From Mucilaginibacter cryoferens (GTDB lineage Bacteria; Bacteroidota; Bacteroidia; Sphingobacteriales; Sphingobacteriaceae), in contig NZ_JACHCR010000002.1 in NCBI RefSeq assembly GCF_014205845.1, positions 1-64,000 on the forward strand: a stretch of DNA of 64,000 nucleotides, in the 5' to 3' direction. Made by a program: the position numbers and the translations under genes. This document shows positions 34,295 through 42,731 of the stretch, piece by piece. A model generated the notes under the pieces. The model saw nothing but the letters and a program-made list of their open reading frames with translations. It ran no database searches and was not told the origin of the DNA. The number at the start of each line of letters is the position of its first letter. Position 1 is the stretch's first letter.

Positions 34295-36049
34295 ATGCAA
34301 CCCGATAATAAAACCAAACCGGCCGGCAAACCGCCCGGTGTATTCAGTCTGCTAAAACCCTATATGGGCCTGGTTACTTTGCTGCTGCTTTTTGCCTTGT
34401 TAAGTAATGGCATTAACCTTTGGCTCCCTAAAATAATTGCCAACGGCATTGATGCCTATACTCATGGGCAGTTTGTACTGGCAGATATTTTGAAGAAATT
34501 TACGTTGGCCGCATTACTTATTTTTGTGTTTGCGTACCTGCAAACCATTATTCAAACTTATGCTTCGGAGCGTGTGGCACGTGATCTGCGCGAGCGTTTA
34601 TCGGATAAAATTTCGCGCCAGAGCCATGCCTTTATTGAAATGGCCAATCCATCCAAACTGTTAACCAACCTTACCGCCGATGTGGATTCTATTAAATTAT
34701 TCGTATCGCAGGCTTTGGTCTCTATCGTATCGTCGCTGTTTATTATTATTGGTTGTAGTGTAATGCTGCTTACCATTAACTGGAAACTGGCGCTGGCGGT
34801 TATTGTTATTATCCCAATCATTGGTGGTACGTTTGCCTACGTGCTTAAAAATGTACGGGCTTTGTTTATGAAAAGCCGTGGCGTTATAGATCAGTTAAAT
34901 AAGGTTATTAACGAGAGTATTCTTGGCTCGGCGCTTATCAGGGTTATCAATTCGCAGCAACTGGAATACAATAAATTTTTGGAGGCCAACACCGAAGCCA
35001 AAAATTATGGATTAAAGATCCTGGGCTTTTTTGCGGGCCTTATACCTATTGTAACCTTTACGGCAAATATGGCCGCCTTAACCATTTTAGTAATGGGTGG
35101 GCATTTTGTAATAAACGGCAGTATGAGCCTGGGTAGTTTTGCGGCCTTTAACAGTTATCTGTCGCTGTTGATATTCCCTATATTTATACTTGGCTTTATG
35201 AGCAACCTTATTGCACAGGCCAGTGCTTCATTTACCCGTATAAGTGTTGTTTTGGATGCGCCCGATGTTGCAGATGGGGGCGATTTTAAAGAAACCCTGA
35301 GGGGCAATGTAGAACTTAAAAATGTAACCGTTACTTATGGGCAAAAACGGGCATTAAAAAACATATCGCTTAAGGTAGGGGTGGGTTCTAAAATTGCCAT
35401 AATAGGGCCAACATCTGCAGGTAAAACCCAGTTGCTTTATTTACTTACCGGACTTATAAATACTACCGAGGGCGAGGTTTTGTTTGATGATAAAAGCATA
35501 GCTGCTTATGATAGCGAAACGTTTCACAGCCAGGTAGGTTTTGTTTTTCAGGATAGCATCATTTTTAACATGAGTATTCGCGAAAATATAGCTTTTAGTG
35601 ATACTGTTACCGATGAGTCGTTACAGAAAGCTATTGATACTGCCGAGCTGAAAGATTTCATCGGCAGTTTGCCAGATCATTTGAATACGATTGTATCTGA
35701 GCGTGGCTCCAGCTTATCGGGTGGCCAAAAACAGCGCATTATGCTGGCGCGTGCATTGGCAGTTAATCCTAAAGTTTTATTGCTTGATGATTTTACTGCA
35801 CGGGTGGATGGCAATACCGAGAAAAAGATTTTAACCAATATTCAGAAAAATTATCCAGGTCTTACGTTGATATCTGTTACCCAGAAAATTGCGTCTGTGG
35901 AGCATTACGACCAGATTATACTACTGATGCAAGGCGAAATTGTAGCCAGCGGCGTACATGACGATCTGATGAGAACCAGTACCGACTATGTGCAGATCTT
36001 CAACTCGCAGCAAAGCACCAGTAATTACGAATCGGGCGTTGCCCATTAA
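34295..36049 (+). CDS. Heterodimeric ABC exporter, subunit A (degenerate ATP site)
   Basis: The 584-residue protein has six transmembrane helices followed by an ATPase domain, as in type I ABC exporters. Walker A is GPTSAGKTQ and the signature LSGGQKQR is intact. Walker B ends LLLDDF: Asp499 replaces the catalytic Glu. The switch histidine is replaced by Gln530 (SVTQK). These two changes mark the degenerate site of heterodimeric exporters such as TM287/288 and BmrCD. Its partner is the next gene, 36 bp downstream. The substrate is unknown, probably drugs or lipids. Confidence 0.92.
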   Translation: MQPDNKTKPAGKPPGVFSLLKPYMGLVTLLLLFALLSNGINLWLPKIIANGIDAYTHGQFVLADILKKFTLAALLIFVFAYLQTIIQTYASERVARDLRERLSDKISRQSHAFIEMANPSKLLTNLTADVDSIKLFVSQALVSIVSSLFIIIGCSVMLLTINWKLALAVIVIIPIIGGTFAYVLKNVRALFMKSRGVIDQLNKVINESILGSALIRVINSQQLEYNKFLEANTEAKNYGLKILGFFAGLIPIVTFTANMAALTILVMGGHFVINGSMSLGSFAAFNSYLSLLIFPIFILGFMSNLIAQASASFTRISVVLDAPDVADGGDFKETLRGNVELKNVTVTYGQKRALKNISLKVGVGSKIAIIGPTSAGKTQLLYLLTGLINTTEGEVLFDDKSIAAYDSETFHSQVGFVFQDSIIFNMSIRENIAFSDTVTDESLQKAIDTAELKDFIGSLPDHLNTIVSERGSSLSGGQKQRIMLARALAVNPKVLLLDDFTARVDGNTEKKILTNIQKNYPGLTLISVTQKIASVEHYDQIILLMQGEIVASGVHDDLMRTSTDYVQIFNSQQSTSNYESGVAH

Positions 36050-36085
36050 TAACAACAGTTAAGACCATCAATATATCAACACAAA

Positions 36086-37846
36086 ATGAACTACGATCTT
36101 AACCAGATTAGCAAAACCGCCCCAAAAACATCAACCTGGGCCGGGCTTAAAAAGCTGATACAACTGATCTCGCACGAAAAGCGGACGTTGATATTAGCGC
36201 TTATCGCCATTCTCACCAACTCTACATTAAACCTGTTGGGGCCGCTTATTATTGGCCATACTATTGATAAATATGTGCAGCATAAGGATTTTAGCGGCGT
36301 TATCCACAACGCCATATTACTGCTGTGTATGTACACCGTGGCCCTGTTTACCAGCTATAAGCAAACAACGCTGATGGGGGGCGTGGGGCAACGAATGCTG
36401 TTTACTTTGCGTAACTCCATATTTAACAAACTGCAACAACTACCGGTAGGCTTTTTTAACCAGAATAAAGCCGGCGACCTGATATCGCGCGTAAATAACG
36501 ATACGGATAAACTTAACCAGTTTTTTTCGCAATCGCTGATGCAGTTTATCGGCAATATATCTACCATGATAGGGGCGGGTATATTTTTATTACTGATACA
36601 TTTTGAATTGGGTGCGGCGGCCTTATCGCCTGCTATTATCATTCTTGTTTTAACATTGGTATTATCACCGTGGATTAAAAGAAAAAACGCTGCCAACCTG
36701 AAAAGCACAGGTGGTATGAGCGGCGAGATACAGGAAAGCCTCAATAATTTTAAGGTGATCATCGCCTTTAATCGCCGCGATTATTTCAGAAAACGCTTTG
36801 CAATAGCCAATAAAGACAATTATAAAACCGCTATAAGCGCAGGTTTGGCTAATAACGTTTTTGTGCCGGTGTATGGTTTGTTTGCCAGTATAGCGCAGCT
36901 TATTGTTTTGTCGTTTGGTATCTATCTTATCAGTCGCGGGCAATTTTCTATCGGTTTGCTGGTGAGTTATTTATCGTACTCCACCAACTTTTACAACCCG
37001 TTGAGGCAGTTGGCTGCATTGTGGACAAACTTTCAGCTGGCTATGGCCGGTTGGGACAGGATATCGCAAATCCTCTCTTTAGAAAGCGATCTGCCACAGC
37101 TTGAAGTTGGCATAACCGAACCCAACGCGGCCCTGCTTGAATTTAGAAATGTACATTTTAGTTACGACGAAAGCAAAGAGATACTACACAACATCAATTT
37201 TAAGCTGGAGCAAGGCAAAACTTACGCCCTGGTTGGGCCAACGGGTGGTGGTAAAACAACTACAGCATCGTTGATTGCACGTTTGTATGATCCATCAGAA
37301 GGATTGGTTTTGCTGGATGGTAAAGATATTCGTACGTATAACCCAGAGGAACGCAGCCTTAAAATTGGCTTTATTTTGCAGGAGCCGTTTTTGTTTAGCG
37401 GTACCGTAAAGGATAATATTTTATACAGTAATGACATGTATGAAGGCCATACCAATGAACAACTGGAAAAGGTGATCACCGATGCAAACCTGGGCAGCTT
37501 GCTGGCCATTTTTGAAAACGGACTGGATACGCCGGTACTTTCGAGTGGGGATAGCATCAGTCTTGGCCAGAAGCAACTGATAGCCTTTATGCGGGCCGTG
37601 TTGCGTAATCCGCAGATATTGATATTGGATGAAGCCACTGCCAATATTGATACCATTACCGAAAAACTGCTCAGCGATATTTTAAACAAACTGCCGGAGA
37701 CCACCACAAGGGTAATTATAGCTCATCGCCTAAACACCATTGAAAATGCCGACGAGATCTTTTTTGTGAACTCGGGCGAAGTGATTCGCGCTGGTGGACT
37801 GAACGAGGCTATTGATATGTTATTGCATGGAAAGAGGGTGAGTTAG
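36086..37846 (+). CDS. Heterodimeric ABC exporter, subunit B (catalytic)
   Basis: The 586-residue protein also has six membrane helices plus an ATPase domain. Walker A is GPTGGGKTT. Walker B is LILDEATANID with the catalytic Glu516, and the H-loop is IIAHRL with His547; both are intact. The signature is ISLGQ (491-495) instead of LSGGQ, so it is degenerate. It therefore completes the degenerate site of subunit A, while its own Walker motifs face subunit A's intact signature to form the active site. Divergent MarR control is likely. Confidence 0.92.
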   Translation: MNYDLNQISKTAPKTSTWAGLKKLIQLISHEKRTLILALIAILTNSTLNLLGPLIIGHTIDKYVQHKDFSGVIHNAILLLCMYTVALFTSYKQTTLMGGVGQRMLFTLRNSIFNKLQQLPVGFFNQNKAGDLISRVNNDTDKLNQFFSQSLMQFIGNISTMIGAGIFLLLIHFELGAAALSPAIIILVLTLVLSPWIKRKNAANLKSTGGMSGEIQESLNNFKVIIAFNRRDYFRKRFAIANKDNYKTAISAGLANNVFVPVYGLFASIAQLIVLSFGIYLISRGQFSIGLLVSYLSYSTNFYNPLRQLAALWTNFQLAMAGWDRISQILSLESDLPQLEVGITEPNAALLEFRNVHFSYDESKEILHNINFKLEQGKTYALVGPTGGGKTTTASLIARLYDPSEGLVLLDGKDIRTYNPEERSLKIGFILQEPFLFSGTVKDNILYSNDMYEGHTNEQLEKVITDANLGSLLAIFENGLDTPVLSSGDSISLGQKQLIAFMRAVLRNPQILILDEATANIDTITEKLLSDILNKLPETTTRVIIAHRLNTIENADEIFFVNSGEVIRAGGLNEAIDMLLHGKRVS

Positions 37847-37916
37847 TTATTGCCCGGCGAGCGACTGACTCTTAATTAGGGGTTAGGAGTTTAGTACCTT
37901 CCCTGGGGGCACATGA

Positions 37917-37950
37917 AGCCTTTCAGCGTTGCTGGAGGGCTTTTGTTTTT
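37917..37950 (+). terminator. Intrinsic terminator of the ABC exporter operon
   Basis: AGCCTTTCAGC (37917-37927), loop GTT, GCTGGAGGGCT (37931-37941), then TTTGTTTTTATT. The 11-bp stem uses two G-U pairs. Confidence 0.7.
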
Positions 37951-37954
37951 ATTG

Positions 37955-39034
37955 CTAATTGCTGCCGCTTTTAATTTTCTGTAGATAATCCAATACGCTT
38001 TTGCGCTTTGTTTTGTTTTGTAAGGCTTCTTTTAATGTTCTGTAATGTGAGTTTATAAACAATAAATTATTTCCCGGAAGATAATATGATAAAATTTGAC
38101 TCTCGTTAATTTTTGCCTTCTCATACTGCCCTTTTAAAGTCTTCGAGTTTTTATCCCAAATATATTTTATGGTAGTTGAGTCATTTATTATCGAGGGACC
38201 AAAATCGACAGTGCTCGTGTCTGGAAATTCATCATGATAAGTCATTTTAATAGTTAAGGGATTTGTTTTTAGTACTTTCGATTCTAACCAAAGCGCGCGG
38301 GGAACGGGCATTGATACATTACCATTTTCAAGCTCATTTAAAACAGGGATCAGTTTATTGCCGTCATATTTATAAAAAAAGTAATTAAACCACCACTCAT
38401 TTGATCCTTCGGCAAACATATAAGAATAATAGATCACCGTTTTGCCATCACTATCCTGGTAATGATATAAACCGGGTGCAAAACGCTGGTTAAAATTGTG
38501 CATAGCTATAATCCTTTTACCTTTAAGGAAATATAGGCAAGCATTTGGGCAATGATTTGGATCTCCAATACAAATACCGTATTCATCGAAAGTATTTTTG
38601 TTCTTACCGAAAGGGTAATACTCAATGGGTGTGAGCCCTGGTTTGTAGTTTAAAAAAATGCTTTTTTCGGTACATGAACTGTCAATTTGTGGATTATTAA
38701 AAATGCGCCTCGCAGTATTAACGCTAATTGCGCCTTTGCGAATTGCGAATTTTAATTTATTGAAGTCTTTTGTTGAGATAAGCGTATCAAATTGTCGTTG
38801 ATTTTTGAAAATGGAATCAGCATAAAATGCCTCCTTATCTGCAAGTAATTTTGTGCGTAATTTGCCGGTGCTATCTAAAAAGGCTTCCAATTGCAAATCG
38901 CTATATCGAATTTTCTCTATTGATTCAGCATCAAACTTTCTAACTTTTTTCTCCGTGTTTTTACTTGCTGGTTTATTAATATGGTTGCAAGAAACAACAG
39001 TTAATATGGTGAAAAAATAGAATATGTTTTTCAT
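37955..39034 (-). CDS. Lipoprotein of unknown function, 359 residues
   Basis: A lipoprotein signal ends LTVVSC (Cys near residue 16), so the protein is probably tethered in the envelope. The body is mixed strand and helix, with a Cys cluster (ICIGDPNHCPNACLYFLKG) in the middle that may be disulfide-bonded. I recognise no family. It ends within the interval that also holds the exporter terminator, with which its 3' end overlaps in opposite direction. Its upstream region toward the rhamnosidase is 326 bp. Confidence 0.65.
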   Translation of the reverse strand: MKNIFYFFTILTVVSCNHINKPASKNTEKKVRKFDAESIEKIRYSDLQLEAFLDSTGKLRTKLLADKEAFYADSIFKNQRQFDTLISTKDFNKLKFAIRKGAISVNTARRIFNNPQIDSSCTEKSIFLNYKPGLTPIEYYPFGKNKNTFDEYGICIGDPNHCPNACLYFLKGKRIIAMHNFNQRFAPGLYHYQDSDGKTVIYYSYMFAEGSNEWWFNYFFYKYDGNKLIPVLNELENGNVSMPVPRALWLESKVLKTNPLTIKMTYHDEFPDTSTVDFGPSIINDSTTIKYIWDKNSKTLKGQYEKAKINESQILSYYLPGNNLLFINSHYRTLKEALQNKTKRKSVLDYLQKIKSGSN

Positions 39035-39360
39035 TGCTGATAAAGTCGGAGTGTGGTTAAACTATCTTTATTGATAGCCTAAAACCTATATAAAGCTAAT
39101 GAGTAATTATCGGATAATTTACCACCAAATTGCTATTTTGTTATAAATTAATTGAAATAGATCTTTTCAAATATTCGATAAAAATATTCGGAAACTGTGG
39201 CCTATAAGTTACTTTAAATCGCGGATTCAAATTCTCAAGTCCAACGCAGATGCCGACCTTCCCTCGACGATGCTCTAAATCTAATAGATGATTTTTTTCT
39301 TTTTGCTAAATCGATTTACAAAATTTATTTCTATTATTGCTTAATCAATTTAAACCACCG
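39035..39360. other. Divergent intergenic region with rhamnosidase operator
   Basis: This 326-bp region separates the lipoprotein from the divergent rhamnosidase gene. Besides the palindrome at 39307-39318, I see no clear TAnnTTTG box. AT-rich words TTCAAATATTCG and AAATATTCGG recur near 39163-39192. Confidence 0.45.
39307..39318. promoter_or_regulatory. LacI-like operator palindrome before the rhamnosidase gene
   Basis: TAAATCGATTTA is a perfect 12-bp palindrome with an AAnCGnTT core. It is 42 bp before the rhamnosidase ATG, within the expected promoter region. Confidence 0.5.
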
Positions 39361-41721
39361 ATGAGACACTTCTTTACCACAATATTAGTAGTTGCTTTTG
39401 GATTAGCAACGGCCGGATCTGTATGCGCTCAATCTGCCAGTATTCAGCCTTCGCAAAGATCATGGAACGCCAAATGGATAGCGGCGCAGGGCGATAATGG
39501 GAAAATTTATGGCGTTTATTACTTTCGGAAAAATATTGATTTAGCTGTTAAGCCAGCAACTTTTATTGTTCACCTATCGGCCGATAACAGGTACAAACTT
39601 TACGTTAATGGCAATCTGATATCTTTAGGCCCAGCGCGCGGCGATACTTACTATTGGAATTATGAAACTGTCGACCTTGCACCTTATCTCTCCGCCGGAA
39701 AAAATTCGGTAGCTGCACTTGTTTGGAACGAGGGGCAATACAGTCCGGCAGCGCAGATTAGTGTGCGCACCGGTTTTATTTTGCAGGGTAATACACCAAC
39801 AGAGGATGTGTTAAATACCAATGATAGCTGGAAAGCTATCCGGGATGTGGGCCACCAACCAATACCAGGATATTTTTTTGCCGCCAGTAAAGGCGAAATG
39901 GTGGATATGAACAAAGCGATTAAAGGCGACTGGAAAGCCATCAGCTTTGACGACAGCACCTGGCCGGGGGCGGATAAAATATCCGACGGAAAACTCAAAG
40001 GTACAGCCTGGGGTATAGACTGGGCATTGGTACCATCAACACTGCCGGCAAGGGAAATGACCTACCAGCGCCTGGTTAAATTGCGCGGCGCCGTTGGTAT
40101 AAATGTGCCTACGGAGTTTCCGGCGGCAAAGGCTTCGTTAACCATCCCTGCAAACACTACAGTTTCTTTATTACTCGATCAAACTTTTGAAACAAATGCT
40201 TTTGTTACGTTAAATTTTAGTGGCGGCAAAGACGCTGGCATCTCACTTGGCTATGCCGAATCGCTCTATGAAAAAGGTACTAAAGGCTTCAACAAAGGTA
40301 ACCGCAATGATGTTGAGGGAAAAGAATTTGTAGGCCGAATAGACAGCCTGGTGGCTGATGGCAGTAAAGGGCAGTCTTTCACAACATTAAACTTTCGCAC
40401 CTATCGCTACATCAGGGTATTTGTAAAAACAAAAGATGAGTCATTGGTGATAGATGATTTATACGGTACTTTTACCGGTTATCCTTTTAAGCGAGCGTCG
40501 GTAATTAATACAGATAATGCCGAGATCAGGCAAATGCTGGATATTGGCTGGCGTACAGCACGGCTAAATGCCTGGGAAACCTATACAGATTGCCCGTATT
40601 ATGAGCAGCTGCAATACATTGGCGATACCCGCATACAGGCAGTAGTATCCTACTACAACACAAGCGACGACCGGCTTGCGCGTAATGCCCTTAACCAAAT
40701 GGATCATTCGCGCTTACCCGAAGGCGTAACCGCCAGTTGTTACCCATCCAACGGTACACAGGTTATTTCTCCATTTTCGTTATGGTACATTGGCATGCTG
40801 CATGATTACTGGATGTACCGCGGCGATAACGCCTTTATCAGAAACAAACTACTTGGCGAACGCGGCGTGTTGGATTTTTTTAGCAAATATCAACAGGCCG
40901 ACGGCTCTTTAAAAGATACCCCGTACTGGGCGTTTGTTGATTGGGCTGGCAATATGTGGGGCGAGGTTAAGGGTAAGGATGGCAGCGCGGCAATTTATGA
41001 TCTGCAGTTGCTATGGGCCTATCAATGGGCTGCAGATATGGAGGCCAAAATTGGTTTGCACGATTACGCCATTATATATAACAAAAAAGCGGCGCAGCTA
41101 AAGGCCACTATACAACGCAAATACTGGGACCCGGTTAAAAAGTTATATGCCGATACAAAAGAAAAAAACGGTTACTCCCAGCATGTAAATTCGCTGGCCA
41201 TACTTACGGGTGTGGTGGGCAGCGCCGATATGCCGGCTGTTGCCAGAGGGTTGCTTAACGATAAAAGCTTAACGCAATGCTCTGTTTACTTTAAATATTA
41301 TTTGAACCAGGCATTGGTAAAAGCAGGTTTGGGTAATGATTATACCGGCTGGCTGGGTATTTACCGGGAGAATATGGCAATGGGGCTTACCACCTGGGCA
41401 GAGTATTCTGACGTTAACACATCCAGATCTGATTGCCATGCCTGGGGTGCCAGCCCCAATATTGAATTTTTTAGAACAGTATTAGGTATCGATAGCTATG
41501 CCCCTGGATTCACTAAGATAAAAATAGAACCCCATTTAGGGAAATTAGCCCAAATAAGCGGCTCAATCCCTCATCCCAATGGAAACGTTTCTGTGGCTTA
41601 CGCGTTAGAAAATGGTAGGTGGAAGATAAATATCAGTTTGCCCAAAAAAACATCGGGGATATTAGTTTGGAAAGCTAAAAGATATGATCTTAAGGGAGGG
41701 GCTAATTCATTCGTGATGTAA
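39361..41721 (+). CDS. Secreted alpha-L-rhamnosidase (GH78-like)
   Basis: The 786-residue enzyme has a signal peptide to about residue 23 (GSVCAQ). Beta-sandwich modules follow (WNAKWIAAQGDNGKIYGVYYFRK; LYVNGNLISLGPARGD), then the (alpha/alpha)6 catalytic barrel. The barrel opens with TYTDCPYYEQLQYIGDTR near residue 408, the Asp-rich GH78 active-site block. Later blocks are VDWAGNMWGE and GLTTWAEY with the probable catalytic Glu residues. A C-terminal sandwich closes it. It should release terminal alpha-L-rhamnose from plant or microbial glycans. No SusCD pair is beside it, so it is not part of a full utilisation locus here. ATG 39361 starts the signal peptide. Confidence 0.88.
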   Translation: MRHFFTTILVVAFGLATAGSVCAQSASIQPSQRSWNAKWIAAQGDNGKIYGVYYFRKNIDLAVKPATFIVHLSADNRYKLYVNGNLISLGPARGDTYYWNYETVDLAPYLSAGKNSVAALVWNEGQYSPAAQISVRTGFILQGNTPTEDVLNTNDSWKAIRDVGHQPIPGYFFAASKGEMVDMNKAIKGDWKAISFDDSTWPGADKISDGKLKGTAWGIDWALVPSTLPAREMTYQRLVKLRGAVGINVPTEFPAAKASLTIPANTTVSLLLDQTFETNAFVTLNFSGGKDAGISLGYAESLYEKGTKGFNKGNRNDVEGKEFVGRIDSLVADGSKGQSFTTLNFRTYRYIRVFVKTKDESLVIDDLYGTFTGYPFKRASVINTDNAEIRQMLDIGWRTARLNAWETYTDCPYYEQLQYIGDTRIQAVVSYYNTSDDRLARNALNQMDHSRLPEGVTASCYPSNGTQVISPFSLWYIGMLHDYWMYRGDNAFIRNKLLGERGVLDFFSKYQQADGSLKDTPYWAFVDWAGNMWGEVKGKDGSAAIYDLQLLWAYQWAADMEAKIGLHDYAIIYNKKAAQLKATIQRKYWDPVKKLYADTKEKNGYSQHVNSLAILTGVVGSADMPAVARGLLNDKSLTQCSVYFKYYLNQALVKAGLGNDYTGWLGIYRENMAMGLTTWAEYSDVNTSRSDCHAWGASPNIEFFRTVLGIDSYAPGFTKIKIEPHLGKLAQISGSIPHPNGNVSVAYALENGRWKINISLPKKTSGILVWKAKRYDLKGGANSFVM

Positions 41722-41777
41722 GTTGTTGGATACTGCAAAGTAGAACGATTAACTTCGTAACATGTGGTAAATCCCAG

Positions 41778-41804
41778 ACTTACGAAGTTACTTCGTAAGT
41801 TTTT
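41778..41804 (+). repeat. Interspersed palindrome ACTTACGAAG family, copy 4, with T-run
   Basis: ACTTACGAAG (41778-41787), loop TTA, CTTCGTAAGT (41791-41800), then TTTT. The region after it (TTTTTCG, TGTCATTCCCTCTTCA, ACTCG words) is shared with the copy at 63746, so the repeat extends about 80 bp past the palindrome. It is well placed to terminate the rhamnosidase transcript. Confidence 0.7.
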
Positions 41805-41982
41805 CGTCGCTTTGTCATTCCCTCTTCATAGTTTCTCGCAATTTTATCACTCGGTATAACAGTGAAGTGGAAGGCGGTGAGATGCTTCATCAACTAAGTT
41901 TTTCGTCACTTTGGCATTTTTTCCATTTTTCGTTCTCTCAAATTTAGTTGTCGGTTTAACAATAAATAATTGCATAATTATT

Positions 41983-41996
41983 TTTACACTTGTAAA
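41983..41996. promoter_or_regulatory. Candidate operator of the NUDIX-type regulator
   Basis: TTTACACTTGTAAA is an inverted repeat with perfect 6-bp arms and a two-base spacer, ending 18 bp before the regulator's ATG. It is a plausible autoregulatory site. The enclosed TACACTTG is a 7/8 match to TAnnTTTG, so it also overlaps a possible promoter box. Confidence 0.4.
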
Positions 41997-42014
41997 TAAA
42001 CTCTAAACTAAATT

Positions 42015-42719
42015 ATGCAGAAGTATAGCGGCCAAAAACGCATTTTAGTGGCAACCGATTGTATCATATTTGGATTTGATGGCTGGAATATAAAGTTATT
42101 ACTTGTACAGCGTGGCCTGGAACCCGAAAAACATAAATGGAGTTTGATGGGCGGATTTATCCAGCCGTCAGAATCACCAGATGATGCCGCTAACCGTGTA
42201 CTGGAACTTCGTACCGGGCTTAAAAATGTGTATATGGAACAGTTTCAGGTGTTTGGGCAACCAGGCCGCGACCCTGTTGAGCGTACCTTATCCATAGCCT
42301 ACTTTGCGCTTATAGATATTCACCAATACGAAAAGCAACTGAGCGAAGAATATCATCCCGAATGGTTTCTGCTCGATGAAATGCCCGAGCTGATATTTGA
42401 CCACGCCGAGATGGTAAGACTTGCCCTGAGGCAGCTACGCTACAAAGCTGCGCTTCATCCCATATTATTTCAGTTATTGCCAGAAAAGTTTACTATTCCG
42501 CAATTGCAGGCACTATATGAGGGCGTTTATCAAACCAAATTCGACGACAGAAACTTCAGCCGTAAACTGCTTTCTACAGGTTTGCTGGTAAAACAACCCG
42601 AAAAGGACAAGCTATCGTCAAAAAAAGGTGCGTTTTATTACAAACTCGATCAATCGCACTATGTAGAAAATTTTGAATCGTTTTTGAACCTGGTACCAAA
42701 TCCTGAAAAGTTTTTTTAG
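42015..42719 (+). CDS. NUDIX-domain transcriptional regulator (NrtR/AraR-like)
   Basis: The 234-residue protein joins a NUDIX domain (residues about 5-140) to a C-terminal winged helix (about 155-225, IPQLQALYEGVYQTKFDDRNFSRKLLSTGLL). The NUDIX box is degenerate: after the start GGFIQPSESPDDAANR, the REUXEE part reads VLELRTGL, so the catalytic acidic residues are lost. That is what is known of NrtR- and AraR-type regulators, whose NUDIX domain senses a ligand (ADP-ribose or a sugar) instead of cleaving it. In Bacteroidota this family often controls pentose genes; the target here is unknown. Confidence 0.85.
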   Translation: MQKYSGQKRILVATDCIIFGFDGWNIKLLLVQRGLEPEKHKWSLMGGFIQPSESPDDAANRVLELRTGLKNVYMEQFQVFGQPGRDPVERTLSIAYFALIDIHQYEKQLSEEYHPEWFLLDEMPELIFDHAEMVRLALRQLRYKAALHPILFQLLPEKFTIPQLQALYEGVYQTKFDDRNFSRKLLSTGLLVKQPEKDKLSSKKGAFYYKLDQSHYVENFESFLNLVPNPEKFF

Positions 42720-42731
42720 ATAGGGGAGATA

